Source of the DNA: Rhodovarius crocodyli
Lineage (GTDB): Bacteria; Pseudomonadota; Alphaproteobacteria; Acetobacterales; Acetobacteraceae
Reading direction: 5' to 3'
Length of the DNA stretch: 64,000 bases
Assembly: GCF_004005855.1 (NCBI RefSeq)
Contig: NZ_SACL01000003.1
Span: 372,001 to 436,000, forward strand
Shown piece after piece: positions 50,867 through 59,863 of the stretch. Both the position numbers and the translations under genes were made by a program. Every line of letters starts with the position of its first letter. Within the stretch, counting starts at the first letter, position 1. Below the pieces are notes generated by a model. It saw nothing but the letters and a program-made list of their open reading frames with translations. It was not told the DNA's origin and made no database searches.

Positions 50867-52408
50867 TCAGGCCTGGCGGCGGGCATTGAGGGCGCCGGTC
50901 CGGTACCGGTGCTCCTTCACCGCATAGAGGCGCTGGTCGGCCAGGACGATCGCGGCCTCGATGCTCGGCGTCTCGTCGGGCACGCGCGCGACGCCCAGGC
51001 TGCAACCCAGGCTGAGCGGCCCCACCGGCGTCGGCAGGCCGTCGCGCAGGGCGGCGTGCAGCCGGGCGCCCACCTCATGCGCCGTCTCCGCCGCCTGCGG
51101 CGCGGGGCCGGCCAGGCACAGCAGGAATTCGTCGCCGCCCAGGCGGACGGCCGCATCCTCCCGCCGCAGATTGCCTTGCAGCCAGGCGCCGATGCCCTGC
51201 AGCACCGCATCGCCGGCGGCGTGGCCGTGGCGGTCGTTGATCGGCTTGAAGCCGTCCAGGTCCAGCACGACCACCGCGCAGCCTTCGGCAAGGCGGGGGT
51301 TGGTCTCGCACCAGCTCTGGAAGCCCTGGCGGTTCAGCAGCCCGGTCAGCGGGTCACGCTGGGCCTGGTCGCGCAGCTTGGTCAGCCGGGCGGCGATGTT
51401 TTCGTCGCCCCCCTCGCCGAGCACCCCGCGCAGCGTGCTGCCCAGGCGCCCGGCATTGCGCCCCGCGAGCCACCCGCCCAGCATCGCCAGCACCAGCACA
51501 CCCAGCCCGAGCCAGGCGCCGAAGGACCAGAGCGGCTGCAGGACCTCCGCCCGGTCGCGCTGCGCGATTACGGCCCAGCCCAGGTGCTGGCGGTCGGGCG
51601 CGCCCTCGGCACGGCCCACGGCCGTCACGGAGGCGGCCTGCCCGGGGATGTCGGTCTCACGCCAGTTGCGCGGGCCGCCCGGCAAGGGCACCGGCCAGGG
51701 GCGGCCGCGCTCATTGTCGGGGCCCAGCAGCACCATGCCGTCTGCCGCGACCACATGCAGCGACGGCGGCGGCTGCCAGGGCGCCAGCATCGCCGTCTCA
51801 CTGGCCACCTGCTGGGCCCAACGCCAGGTCAGGTGGCCGGCGATCACGCCCAGGAGCCGGCCATCGCGGCTGTGCACGGGGGCGGCGGCATCGACGAAAT
51901 AGGCATTCTCGCCGCCGCCGCGTTCCTGCGGCAGCAGCCGCGCCAGCAGGACGGCGGGGTGGACATCGCCCAGGAAGCTTCCGGCCAGGCCGGGCCGGAA
52001 CCAGGGCCGCCCCGAGACGTCCACGCCTTCCAGCAGCCCGTCGGTCGCGGCGATCACCCGGCCATCGACCCCGGTGAAACCGATCCAGGAGAAGGTGGGC
52101 GAGCGGTCCCGCAGATCCTCCAGCAGGCGCCGCGCGGAGGCGGGTTCCGGCGGCTCGCGCCCGAAGGTCTCGAAGCGGGTGAGCTGGGTGACATCGCGCG
52201 CCCAGTCCGTCAGCCCGTTGTCCAGGCGCTGCGCCATGGTCTGGGCATAGACGGCAAGACGCTCTCCGTCGGTGGCGATCAGGCGGTAGCGCTCTGCGCG
52301 CAGCAGCAGCAGCGCGCCGGTCAGCCCGACCGCGGCACAGATGGCGGCAACCGCCAGCCCGTGGCGCATACCCGGGCCAAACCATTTCGGTTTACGCATC
52401 TGTTCCAT
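50867..52408 (-). CDS. Membrane diguanylate cyclase with periplasmic sensor domain
   Basis: 513 residues. Helix near residues 16-37, a Cache-like periplasmic domain (about 38-285, with FSWIGFTGVDGRVIAATDG and VSGRPWFRPG), a second helix (LGLGVLVLAMLGGW), then the GGDEF domain starting DPLTGLLNRQGF. The active site is GGDEF at 424-428 and the product-inhibition I-site RxxD is intact at Arg415-Asp418, exactly five residues before it. No EAL domain. It makes c-di-GMP, which could activate the PilZ-containing BcsAB in this window. ATG 52408 lies inside a hairpin; ATG 52399 is an alternative. Confidence 0.92.
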   Translation of the reverse strand: MEQMRKPKWFGPGMRHGLAVAAICAAVGLTGALLLLRAERYRLIATDGERLAVYAQTMAQRLDNGLTDWARDVTQLTRFETFGREPPEPASARRLLEDLRDRSPTFSWIGFTGVDGRVIAATDGLLEGVDVSGRPWFRPGLAGSFLGDVHPAVLLARLLPQERGGGENAYFVDAAAPVHSRDGRLLGVIAGHLTWRWAQQVASETAMLAPWQPPPSLHVVAADGMVLLGPDNERGRPWPVPLPGGPRNWRETDIPGQAASVTAVGRAEGAPDRQHLGWAVIAQRDRAEVLQPLWSFGAWLGLGVLVLAMLGGWLAGRNAGRLGSTLRGVLGEGGDENIAARLTKLRDQAQRDPLTGLLNRQGFQSWCETNPRLAEGCAVVVLDLDGFKPINDRHGHAAGDAVLQGIGAWLQGNLRREDAAVRLGGDEFLLCLAGPAPQAAETAHEVGARLHAALRDGLPTPVGPLSLGCSLGVARVPDETPSIEAAIVLADQRLYAVKEHRYRTGALNARRQA

Positions 52409-52451
52409 CCGACTTGCACAGCCTGTGCGTATGCTTTTACCAAGTCGGATG
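52406..52451 (-). promoter_or_regulatory. Inverted repeat sequestering the diguanylate cyclase start codon
   Basis: CATCCGACTTG and CAAGTCGGATG (52406-52416 and 52441-52451) pair perfectly over 11 bases; the last three bases of the minus-strand 3' arm are the ATG at 52408. The 24-base loop contains a smaller CACAG/CTGTG repeat. In RNA it would mask the first start codon; in DNA it could be an operator. Confidence 0.6.
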
Positions 52452-52560
52452 CCACGTTAATCCCATGAGGGAAAATCTCATTTTTGTCAGCGTGGCGCGA
52501 TCATTCGTGAAATGCTGCGCGCGCGAAATACTCGCCGCGGCATGATTCTCAATCCCTCGA

Positions 52561-52573
52561 TTATTCTGAATAA
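52561..52573. promoter_or_regulatory. AT-rich palindrome between the cyclase and TetR genes
   Basis: TTATTC-T-GAATAA is a perfect palindrome within the AT-rich 171-base gap (52409-52579), just past the end of the TetR gene and upstream of the cyclase gene on the same strand. It may be an operator for the cyclase promoter; no known consensus was matched. Confidence 0.35.
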
Positions 52574-52579
52574 AGATAC

Positions 52580-53149
52580 TTATTCCCCGGGGCTCACCAT
52601 GGCTCTGGTGGCCTCCAGCAGATCATCCGACAGGTCCGGATCCTCCACCGCCCGGGACAGCAGCAGCGCGCCCACCATGGCGGACAGGGTGCCGAGCGCC
52701 CTCTGGCGGCGTGCCTGCGGCGTCTCGCCCGTGGCCGCTTCCTCCAGCAGCGCGAGGTAGCCGCGCACGCCCTCGGTGAAGGCCTCCCGCAGGGGGCCGC
52801 CGCGCCGGGCTGAATCGGCGGCCAGGGCCGGCAGCATGCAGCCCTTGCCGGGCATGTCGCGGTGGCTGGACGTCAGATAGCGCTGGAGGAGGGCCGCGAT
52901 GGGCGCCTCGGCGCCCTGCATGGTCGCGCGCCAGCGGTCGTGGGAATGGCGCATGGTCTCGGCCACCGCCTCGGCGGTCAGGGCCTCCTTGGACTCGAAC
53001 TGGCCGTAGAAGCCGCCATGGGTCAGCCCGGCCTCGCGCATCAGCTCCGCCACACCGATGCCGTCGATGCCGCGCTCACGGAACAGCTCAGCCGCGCGCG
53101 TCACCACGCGGCGGCGGTTCTCCTCAGCCTGGGCCTTGCTGACGCGCAT
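52580..53149 (-). CDS. TetR-family transcriptional regulator
   Basis: 189 residues from ATG 53149 with AGGAGC upstream; the longer frame runs into the divergent gene. N-terminal helix-turn-helix: RVVTRAAELFRERGIDGIGV, AELMREAGLTHGGFYGQFESKEAL, a typical AcrR-like sequence with HGGFY. The ligand domain includes GKGCMLPALAADSARRG. Divergent from the thiolase-MFS pair, which it probably represses together with itself. Confidence 0.9.
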   Translation of the reverse strand: MRVSKAQAEENRRRVVTRAAELFRERGIDGIGVAELMREAGLTHGGFYGQFESKEALTAEAVAETMRHSHDRWRATMQGAEAPIAALLQRYLTSSHRDMPGKGCMLPALAADSARRGGPLREAFTEGVRGYLALLEEAATGETPQARRQRALGTLSAMVGALLLSRAVEDPDLSDDLLEATRAMVSPGE

Positions 53150-53167
53150 GTCGGTGCTCCTGAGCTC

Positions 53168-53198
53168 TTGACGGTATTTATGATGACTATCATCTAAT
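53168..53198 (+). promoter_or_regulatory. Promoter with TetR operator before the thiolase gene
   Basis: TTGACG (53168-53173) and TCTAAT (53193-53198) form a plausible promoter with a slightly long 19-base spacer. GATGA-CTA-TCATC (53182-53194) is an inverted repeat placed between and touching the two boxes, ideal for repression by the divergent TetR protein. Confidence 0.55.
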
Positions 53199-53237
53199 TG
53201 CCAGGGCCGACGGGTGGCCCTGTGCGAAAGGGCCATC

Positions 53238-54404
53238 ATGTCCTCTGTCGATCCCATCGTCATCGCCGCCGCCGCGCGCACGCCGCTCGGCCGCTATCTG
53301 GGGGCGCTGTCGCCCCAGCCGGCGCACGCGCTGGGGGCCACGGCCATCCGCGCCGTGCTGTCCCGCGCGGGGCTGGACCCGGCGCTGGTGGATGAGGGGC
53401 TGATGGGCAATGTGCTGCCCGCCGGCCAGGGCCAGGCGCCCGCCCGCCAGGCGCTGCGCGGTGCCGGCCTGCCGGATGCGGTGGGCGCCACCACCGTCAA
53501 CAAGGTGTGCGGCAGCGGCATGAAGGCCACCATGCTGGGCCATGACCTGCTGCGCGCCGGCAGCGCCGATGTGGTGATCGCGGGCGGGATGGAGGCGATG
53601 TCCAATGCCCCCTACCTGCTGGCCCGCGCCCGAACCGGCTACCGCGCCGGCCATGACAGGCTGATCGACCACATGATGCTGGACGGGCTGGAGGACGCCT
53701 ATGAGCCCGGCCGCTCCATGGGCGATTTCGGCGAGGCCGCGGCCGAGGCCTACCAGTTCAGCCGCGAGGACCAGGATGCCTACGCGATCGAGACGCTGAC
53801 CCGCGCGCGCCGCGCCATCGAGGAAGGCGCCTTCCGTGCCGAGATCGTGCCGGTGGGGGAGGTGGATACCGACGAGCACCCCCTGAAGGTGAAGCCCGAG
53901 CGCATTCCCAGCCTCAAGCCCGCCTTCCGGCCGGATGGCACCATCACCGCCGCCAGCGCCTCGGCCAATGCCGATGGGGCGGCGGCGCTGCTGCTGACGC
54001 GCCGCTCCACGGCCGAGAAGCTGGGCCTGCCCATGCTGGCCGAGATCCGCGCCCACGCCGCCCACAGCCAGGAACCCGCCTGGTACACCACGGCCCCCAT
54101 CCCCGCGATCCGCAAGCTGCTGGAGCGCGCGGGCTGGAGCATCGGCGACGTGGACCTGTTCGAGATCAACGAGGCCTTCGCCGTGGTGCCCATGGCGGCC
54201 GCCAAGGACCTGTCCATCCCGCGCGACATCCTGAACATCCATGGCGGCGCCTGCGCGCTGGGCCACCCGATCGGCGCCACCGGCGCGCGGATCATTGTCA
54301 CGCTGCTGCACGCCTTGCAGCGGCACGGGCTGAAGCGCGGCGTCGCCTCCCTCTGCATCGGGGGTGGCGAGGCCACCGCCATCGCCATCGAACGGATCCA
54401 CTGA
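53238..54404 (+). CDS. Acetyl-CoA acetyltransferase (thiolase)
   Basis: 388 residues from ATG 53238; a GTG at 53214 is possible. Catalytic residues: Cys91 in NKVCGSGMKA, His343 in GACALGHPIGATG and Cys373 in SLCIGGGEATA, plus NEAFAVV. It condenses or cleaves acyl-CoA; both degradative and biosynthetic thiolases fit, and the motif set is closest to acetoacetyl-CoA types. The stop TGA directly precedes the ATG of the MFS gene. TetR control suggests an inducible substrate rather than housekeeping PHB synthesis. Confidence 0.93.
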   Translation: MSSVDPIVIAAAARTPLGRYLGALSPQPAHALGATAIRAVLSRAGLDPALVDEGLMGNVLPAGQGQAPARQALRGAGLPDAVGATTVNKVCGSGMKATMLGHDLLRAGSADVVIAGGMEAMSNAPYLLARARTGYRAGHDRLIDHMMLDGLEDAYEPGRSMGDFGEAAAEAYQFSREDQDAYAIETLTRARRAIEEGAFRAEIVPVGEVDTDEHPLKVKPERIPSLKPAFRPDGTITAASASANADGAAALLLTRRSTAEKLGLPMLAEIRAHAAHSQEPAWYTTAPIPAIRKLLERAGWSIGDVDLFEINEAFAVVPMAAAKDLSIPRDILNIHGGACALGHPIGATGARIIVTLLHALQRHGLKRGVASLCIGGGEATAIAIERIH

Positions 54405-55682
54405 ATGCTCTCGAACGCGCTTGCCGGCTGGATGGGCCGGCGGAACTGGCACTACGGCTGGGCCGTCGTCGCCGCCACCTTTCTGACCATGCTGGTCACC
54501 GCCGGCGCCGTGGGCGCGCCCGGCGTGTTCATCGTGCCGCTGGAACGCGAGTTCGGCTGGCGCACGGCCGACATTTCCTCGGCGCTGGCCATCCGCTTCG
54601 CGCTGTTCGGGCTGGTGGCGCCCTTCGCCGCGGCCTTCATCAACCGCTTCGGCGTGCGGCGCATGATGCTGGCGGCGATGAGCGTGGTGGTCTCGGGCCT
54701 GCTGCTGTCGCTGCTCATGAACCAGGTGTGGCACCTGGTGCTGCTGTGGGGCGTGGTGGTGGGGCTGGGCACCGGGCTGACGGCCATGGTGCTGGGGGCG
54801 ACCGTCGCCACACGCTGGTTCAGCCACCGGCGCGGGCTGGTGCTGGGCTTTCTGACCGCGAGTTCCGCCACGGGCCAGCTGTTGTTCCTGCCGCTGCTGG
54901 CGCATATGACCGAGAGCCTGGGCTGGCGCGTCTCGCTGGGCTTCGTCTGCGCCATGCTGGTGGCCGCCGTCACGGTGGTGATGCTGGTGATGCGGGAACG
55001 CCCGTCTGAGCTGGGCCTGCCGGCCTATGGCGACACGGCCGTGGCACCCCCGCCGCCCGTGGCGCATGGCGGGCTGGGCCAGTTGCTGGCCTCCCCGCTG
55101 GTGATCCTGCGTGACGTCTCGGGCAACGCCACCTTCTGGGTGCTGTTCGCCACCTTCTTCATCTGCGGCGCCAGCACCAACGGGTTGATCCAGACCCATT
55201 TCATCGCGCTGTGCGGCGATTACGGCATGGCGGCGGTGGCGGGCGCCAGCGTGCTGGCCATGATGGGCATCTTCGACTTCTTCGGCACGGTGGGCTCTGG
55301 CTGGCTGTCCGACCGGTACGACAACCGCTGGCTGCTGTTCTGGTATTACGGGCTGCGCGGGCTGTCGCTGCTGGCGCTGCCCTTCAGCGACTTCTCCTTC
55401 TACGGCCTGGCGCTGTTCGCGATGTTCTATGGCCTCGATTGGATCGCGACCGTGCCGCCCACGGTGAAGCTGGTGGCCGAGCGGTTCGGCCGAGAGCGCG
55501 CCAATGTGGTGTTCGGCTGGATTTTCGCCGGCCACCAGATCGGCGCGGCGAGCGCGGCATTCGGCGGCGGCTTCAGCCGCACCACCTTCGATACCTACCT
55601 GCCCGCCTTCTTCGTGGCGGGCGCCCTGTGCCTGGTGGCGGCGGGGCTGGTGGTCAGCCTGCGCCGCACCGCGCGGGCGTGA
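54405..55682 (+). CDS. MFS transporter, monocarboxylate/oxalate-formate-like
   Basis: 425 residues with about 12 membrane segments, beginning HYGWAVVAATFLTMLVTAG. Features of this MFS branch: VPLEREFGWRTADISSAL, VVVGLGTGLTAMVLGATVATRWFSHRRG, the loop SGWLSDRYDNRWLLFWYYG and ERFGRERANVVFGWIFAGHQIG. Likely imports or exports a small organic anion linked to the thiolase reaction. ATG is immediately adjacent to the thiolase stop, so the two form one operon. Confidence 0.9.
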   Translation: MLSNALAGWMGRRNWHYGWAVVAATFLTMLVTAGAVGAPGVFIVPLEREFGWRTADISSALAIRFALFGLVAPFAAAFINRFGVRRMMLAAMSVVVSGLLLSLLMNQVWHLVLLWGVVVGLGTGLTAMVLGATVATRWFSHRRGLVLGFLTASSATGQLLFLPLLAHMTESLGWRVSLGFVCAMLVAAVTVVMLVMRERPSELGLPAYGDTAVAPPPPVAHGGLGQLLASPLVILRDVSGNATFWVLFATFFICGASTNGLIQTHFIALCGDYGMAAVAGASVLAMMGIFDFFGTVGSGWLSDRYDNRWLLFWYYGLRGLSLLALPFSDFSFYGLALFAMFYGLDWIATVPPTVKLVAERFGRERANVVFGWIFAGHQIGAASAAFGGGFSRTTFDTYLPAFFVAGALCLVAAGLVVSLRRTARA

Positions 55683-56453
55683 TCAGCGCGTGAGCGTGAG
55701 GCCCGGCTGGTTGCGCAGCCATTCCGGCAGGTTCTGCAGCAGCTGGGCCGGGGCCACGCCGGCGGCGGCACCCGGGTCGCCCGGTGCGGCGGGGGCCTCG
55801 GCGGCGGGGGCAGGGGCGGCGACCGGGGCCGGCGCATCGCCGGCAGGCGTGGCCGCAGCGGGCGCCTCGGTGGCAGGCGCGGCCGGGGCGGCCAGGGTCT
55901 CGGCCACCGGGGCCGGCGGGTCGCGGCGCGGGCCCTGCACGCGGGCGGGCGTGGCAGGGGCGGCGGGCTCCGGCACCGGCACGTTGGTGTAGTCGGCCAC
56001 GATGCGGGCCTGCGCGCCCTCGATCACCAGCACCCGCGCGCCGACCGGCAGGGGGACGATGTCGCGCTGGGTCACGCTGACCAGCTCATTGTTCGCCTTG
56101 CGCACGATGTATTCGATGCCGTCGGCGTTGTTGGCCGCGCGTTCCGCCGCCGTGCCGATCAGCCCGCCCACCAGCGCGCCGCCGACCGCGCCCAGCGCAT
56201 CCGTCACGCGGTTGCCGCCGGCCGCAGCCCCCAGCACGCCGCCGGCCGCCGCACCCGAGGCGGCGCCCGTGGTGCCGTCCGCCGAGATCCGCACCTGGCG
56301 GAAGCCCACGATGGTGCCCTGGCTGACCTTGTTGGCCTGCTGCACCGCCCGCTGGGCGTATTCATTGGCGGAATAGGAGTTCCCGCAACCCGCGAGGCCC
56401 CCGATGAGGCCGAACGGCAGCAGGATGATGAGGTTCCGGCATGCGTGCTTCAT
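55683..56453 (-). CDS. Outer-membrane-type lipoprotein with glycine-zipper domain
   Basis: 256 residues from ATG 56453 (a GTG at 56462 is possible). Lipobox LAGC with the acylated Cys near residue 23. Residues about 55-105 form a glycine zipper ([35 protein letters not shown]) of the SlyB/17-kDa surface antigen type. [14 protein letters not shown] follows, then an Ala/Pro-rich tail of about 90 residues and the short end [19 protein letters not shown]. Probably an envelope-stability protein. It converges on the MFS gene without a gap and is divergent from dapF. Confidence 0.85.
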   Translation of the reverse strand: MKHACRNLIILLPFGLIGGLAGCGNSYSANEYAQRAVQQANKVSQGTIVGFRQVRISADGTTGAASGAAAGGVLGAAAGGNRVTDALGAVGGALVGGLIGTAAERAANNADGIEYIVRKANNELVSVTQRDIVPLPVGARVLVIEGAQARIVADYTNVPVPEPAAPATPARVQGPRRDPPAPVAETLAAPAAPATEAPAAATPAGDAPAPVAAPAPAAEAPAAPGDPGAAAGVAPAQLLQNLPEWLRNQPGLTLTR

Positions 56454-56489
56454 GCACCCCACATAGCGCGGCCCGCCGCATCATCCTAT

Positions 56490-57326
56490 ATGCAGCCTAT
56501 GCCTACACCCTTCCGCAAGATGCATGGCGCGGGGAATGACTTCGTCATCCTCGATGCCCGCCAGACGCCGCTTCCGATCTCGGAGGCCGGCGCGCGCTGG
56601 CTCGCGGACCGCAACCGCGGGGTGGGGGCGGACCAGATCATCCGCCTGGAAAACGCGCCTGACGGTGACGTGTTCATGCGCATCCTGAACCCGGACGGCA
56701 GCGAGGCCGGGGCCTGCGGCAACGCGACCCGCTGCGTGGCGCGCATCCTGTTCGAGGAAACCGGCAGCGAAACGGGCGTGATCCAGACCATCTCTGGCCT
56801 GCTGCCGGCGCGCGTCTCGGCGCCCGGGCTGATCGAGATCGACATGGGCCCCGCCCGGCTGGGCTGGCAGGAAGTGCCCCTGGCGCATGAGGCCGACACC
56901 CTGCACCTGGACCTGTCCGAAGGCGCCGTGAGCGACCCCGCGGCCTGTTCCATGGGCAACCCGCACGCGACCTTCTTCGTGGATGACCCCTGGGCGCTGC
57001 CGCTGGACGTGATCGGGCCGCGCCTGGAACATGCCGCCATCTTCCCCGACCGCGCCAATATCGGCTTCGCGCAGATCGTCTCACCCGAGCATATCCGCCT
57101 GCGGGTGTGGGAGCGCGGGGCGGGGCTGACGCTGGCCTGCGGGTCGGGTGCCTGCGCCACGCTGGTGAACGCGCATCGGCGTGGGTTGACCGGCCGCCGC
57201 GCCGCCGTGGAACTGCCCGGCGGCACGCTGACCATCACCTGGCGCGAGGATGGTCACGTTCTGATGGAAGGCCCCACCGCGCTGTCTTTCATGGGCGAGT
57301 TGGATGCCGCCCTCCTTGATGCCTGA
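56490..57326 (+). CDS. dapF: Diaminopimelate epimerase
   Basis: 278 residues, ATG 56490 or 56499. Interconverts LL- and meso-diaminopimelate for lysine and peptidoglycan. The two catalytic cysteines are Cys76 in GACGNATRC and Cys217 in [10 protein letters not shown], with [12 protein letters not shown] at the start and [10 protein letters not shown] in the middle. There is no clear ribosome-binding site, so a leaderless or short-leader transcript is possible. It overlaps mtaB by 8 bases; dapF-mtaB-ftsY is a common alphaproteobacterial order. Confidence 0.96.
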   Translation: MQPMPTPFRKMHGAGNDFVILDARQTPLPISEAGARWLADRNRGVGADQIIRLENAPDGDVFMRILNPDGSEAGACGNATRCVARILFEETGSETGVIQTISGLLPARVSAPGLIEIDMGPARLGWQEVPLAHEADTLHLDLSEGAVSDPAACSMGNPHATFFVDDPWALPLDVIGPRLEHAAIFPDRANIGFAQIVSPEHIRLRVWERGAGLTLACGSGACATLVNAHRRGLTGRRAAVELPGGTLTITWREDGHVLMEGPTALSFMGELDAALLDA

Positions 57327-58518
57327 GACGCTGGCCCTCGGCTGCCGCCTGAATGGCGCGGAGGCCGAGACCATGGCCACACTGGCCGCCGCCGGCGGGC
57401 TACGTGATGCGCTGATCGTCAATACCTGCGCCGTCACGGCGGAAGCGGAGGCCCAGGCGCGCCAGGCCATCCGCCGCGCGGCGCGCGAGGCGCCGGGGCG
57501 GCCCATCATCGTCACCGGCTGCGCCGCCACCCTGGCGCCCGATGCCTGGGCCGCGCTGCCCGGCGTGGCGCGGGTGTTGGGAAATGCCGAAAAACTCTCG
57601 CCCGCCGCCTGGGGTGCGCCGGACATGCAGGTCGCCCCGGCCGCCACCACCCGCCGTGCCCGCGCCTTCCTGGAGGTGCAGCAGGGCTGCGACCATGAAT
57701 GCACCTTCTGCGTCATCCGCATCGCGCGCGGGCCGTCGCGCGGGATGGGCCTGGAGGCCGTGCTGGGCGCCGCCCGCCAGGCCGTGGCGCGCGGCCAGCT
57801 TGAGGTGGTGCTGACCGGGGTGGATCTGGCGAGCTGGCAGGCCGATGGACAGGACCTGGCCCAGCTGGCGCGCGCCGTGCTGGCCATTCCGGGGCTGGCG
57901 CGGCTGCGCCTCTCCTCGCTGGACCCGGCCGCGATCCCTGAGGGCCTGTGGGCGCTGTGGCGGGATGAGGAACGGCTGGCGCCCTTCCTGCATCTGTCGG
58001 CCCAGCATGCCGACGGGCTGATGCTGAAGCGGATGCGCCGCCGCCACGGGGCCGGGACAGCCGAGGCGCTGGCCGAACGCGCCCGCGCCACCCGGCCGGA
58101 CATGGCGATCAGCGCCGACCTGATCGCGGGCTTCCCGACCGAGGACCAGGCGGCCCATGCCGCCAACCTGGCGCTGATCGCGGCGCTGCGGCCGGCGGCG
58201 CTGCATGTGTTTCCTTATTCTGCCCGGCCGGGCACGGCGGCGGCGCGCATGCCGGCCCTGCCGGCGGCGGTCGGGCGCGCCCGGGCCGCCGAGCTGCGCG
58301 CGGCCGGTGCCGCCAGCGCGGAGGCCTTCGCCGAATCCCGCCTGGGCTCGTTGGAACAGGCGATGTTCGAAACCGCCACCGAGGCGACCACCGCCCATGG
58401 CCTGCGCCTGCGCCTGCTGCGCGGCGAAGCCATGCGCGGTGCGATGCACCCGGTGCGCGTCACGGCCCGAGAGGGCGCCACCCTGCTGGCCGAGGAGTTG
58501 ACCCATGGCGCTGCGTGA
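57319..58518 (+). CDS. mtaB: tRNA t6A37 methylthiotransferase, MtaB type
   Basis: 399 residues from ATG 57319; ATG 57304 in the same frame is also possible. Radical-SAM methylthiotransferase converting t6A37 to ms2t6A. N-terminal cluster cysteines Cys9 (LGCRLN), Cys37 (NTCAVT) and Cys68 (TGCAAT); radical-SAM CxxxCxxC at Cys124, Cys128 and Cys131 (CDHECTFC). Then [18 protein letters not shown] and a C-terminal TRAM-like end that is rather short. Overlaps ftsY by 14 bases. Confidence 0.93.
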   Translation: MPETLALGCRLNGAEAETMATLAAAGGLRDALIVNTCAVTAEAEAQARQAIRRAAREAPGRPIIVTGCAATLAPDAWAALPGVARVLGNAEKLSPAAWGAPDMQVAPAATTRRARAFLEVQQGCDHECTFCVIRIARGPSRGMGLEAVLGAARQAVARGQLEVVLTGVDLASWQADGQDLAQLARAVLAIPGLARLRLSSLDPAAIPEGLWALWRDEERLAPFLHLSAQHADGLMLKRMRRRHGAGTAEALAERARATRPDMAISADLIAGFPTEDQAAHAANLALIAALRPAALHVFPYSARPGTAAARMPALPAAVGRARAAELRAAGAASAEAFAESRLGSLEQAMFETATEATTAHGLRLRLLRGEAMRGAMHPVRVTAREGATLLAEELTHGAA

Positions 58519-59761
58519 CCTCTGGAACCGCATGACCGGCAAGAATGAGCCGGCCCCGGTGGCGGAAGCCCCGCGTGAGGTAGCGGTGGATCTGCCGCCT
58601 GAGATCGCGGCGGAGGTGTCCGATACGCTGCTGGCGGAACCGCCGGTGGAAGCCCCGCCGGCGCAGCCGGCTGAAGTGCCGCCTCCGGCGCAGCCGGCTG
58701 AAGTGCCGCCTCCGGCGCAGCCGGCCGAAGTGCCGCCTCCGGCGCCCGAGCCGGCGCCGCTGCCCCTGCCGCCGTCACCGCCCGCGCCCGAACCCCTGCG
58801 CGACCCGCCGCCCCCCGCGCCCGACCCGGTGCCTGAGCAGCCGCGCGGTTTCTTCTCGCGCCTCAAGGCCGGGCTCACGCGCACCACCCGCCAGCTGACC
58901 GACAACATCGCCAGCGTCTTCACCAAGCGGAAGCTGGATGAGGCCGCGCTGGAGGAGCTGGAGGAGACGCTGATCATGGCCGATATCGGCGTGTCGGCAT
59001 CCCAGCGCATCGTGCAGAAGTTCCGCCAGACCCGCTTCGGCAAGGAAGTGACGGCCGAGGAAGTGAAGGCCGCGCTCGCCGAGGAGATCACCGCCATCCT
59101 CGCGCCCGTCGCGACCCCCCTGGCCATCGATCCGGCCAGGAAGCCGCATGTGGTGCTGGTGGTGGGCGTGAACGGGGTGGGCAAGACCACCACCATCGCG
59201 AAGCTCGGCCAGCAATGGCGGGCCGAGGGCAAGAACGTCATGTTCGCCGCCGGCGACACCTTCCGCGCCGCCGCCGTGGAGCAGCTGCAGATCTGGGGCG
59301 AGCGCACCGGCTGCCCGGTGGTGGCCCCGGTCAAGCAGGGCGCCGACGCCGCGGGCCTGGCCTATGACGCGCTGGCCCGCGCGCGCGATGAGAACATGGA
59401 TGTGCTGCTGATCGACACCGCCGGCCGGCTGCACAACAAATCAGCCCTGATGGAGGAGCTGGCCAAGGTGGTGCGCGTGATCCGTCGTATCGACGAGACC
59501 GCGCCCCATTCCGTGCTGCTGGTGCTGGATGCCACCACCGGCCAGAACGCCGTGCAGCAGGCCCGCGTGTTCAAGGAACTGGTGGCCGTGTCCGGCATCG
59601 CGGTGACCAAGCTGGACGGCTCGGCCAAGGGCGGTGTGGTGGTGGCGCTGGCGCAGGAATTCGCCATCCCGCTGCACATGGTCGGCGTGGGTGAGAAGGC
59701 CGATGACCTGCGGCCGTTCGAGGCACAGGATTTCGCCAGGTCACTGATGGGGCTGGGATAA
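58505..59761 (+). CDS. ftsY: Signal recognition particle receptor FtsY
   Basis: 418 residues. N-terminal region (about 1-115) is acidic and proline-rich with a perfect 9-residue tandem repeat; the NG domain follows. GTPase motifs: GVNGVGKTT from residue 221, [30 protein letters not shown] and [12 protein letters not shown]. It docks the SRP-ribosome complex at the inner membrane for co-translational insertion. Last gene of the dapF run, followed by a bidirectional terminator. Confidence 0.97.
   Translation: MALRDLWNRMTGKNEPAPVAEAPREVAVDLPPEIAAEVSDTLLAEPPVEAPPAQPAEVPPPAQPAEVPPPAQPAEVPPPAPEPAPLPLPPSPPAPEPLRDPPPPAPDPVPEQPRGFFSRLKAGLTRTTRQLTDNIASVFTKRKLDEAALEELEETLIMADIGVSASQRIVQKFRQTRFGKEVTAEEVKAALAEEITAILAPVATPLAIDPARKPHVVLVVGVNGVGKTTTIAKLGQQWRAEGKNVMFAAGDTFRAAAVEQLQIWGERTGCPVVAPVKQGADAAGLAYDALARARDENMDVLLIDTAGRLHNKSALMEELAKVVRVIRRIDETAPHSVLLVLDATTGQNAVQQARVFKELVAVSGIAVTKLDGSAKGGVVVALAQEFAIPLHMVGVGEKADDLRPFEAQDFARSLMGLG
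58658..58738 (+). repeat. Three 27-base tandem repeats in ftsY
   Basis: Three copies of a 27-base unit encoding PAQPAEVPP; copies 1 and 2 are identical and copy 3 differs by one base (GCC for GCT). They lie in the linker before the NG domain, so copy number can change without a frameshift. Confidence 0.9.
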
Positions 59762-59782
59762 AGACTGGCGGCCTAAAAAGAT

Positions 59783-59818
59783 TGGCGCCCTGCCGTCTCC
59801 GGCAGGGCGCCATTTTTG
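59783..59818. terminator. Bidirectional intrinsic terminator between ftsY and formate dehydrogenase genes
   Basis: TGGCGCCCTGCC and GGCAGGGCGCCA form a 12-base perfect stem with a 6-base loop, followed by TTTTTGTT on the plus strand and preceded by CTAAAAAGAT, which is T-rich on the minus strand. It serves the convergent ftsY and fdh operons. Confidence 0.85.
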
Positions 59819-59863
59819 TTGGATGCCGCTTGGCCCAGGTGGCAGGGGCGAAGCCCCCTGCAA

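Noticed and set aside
53190-55535. 781-codon minus-strand frame opposite thiolase and MFS genes
   Set aside because: His/Gly/Gln-rich shadow; the thiolase and MFS motifs fix the plus strand as coding.
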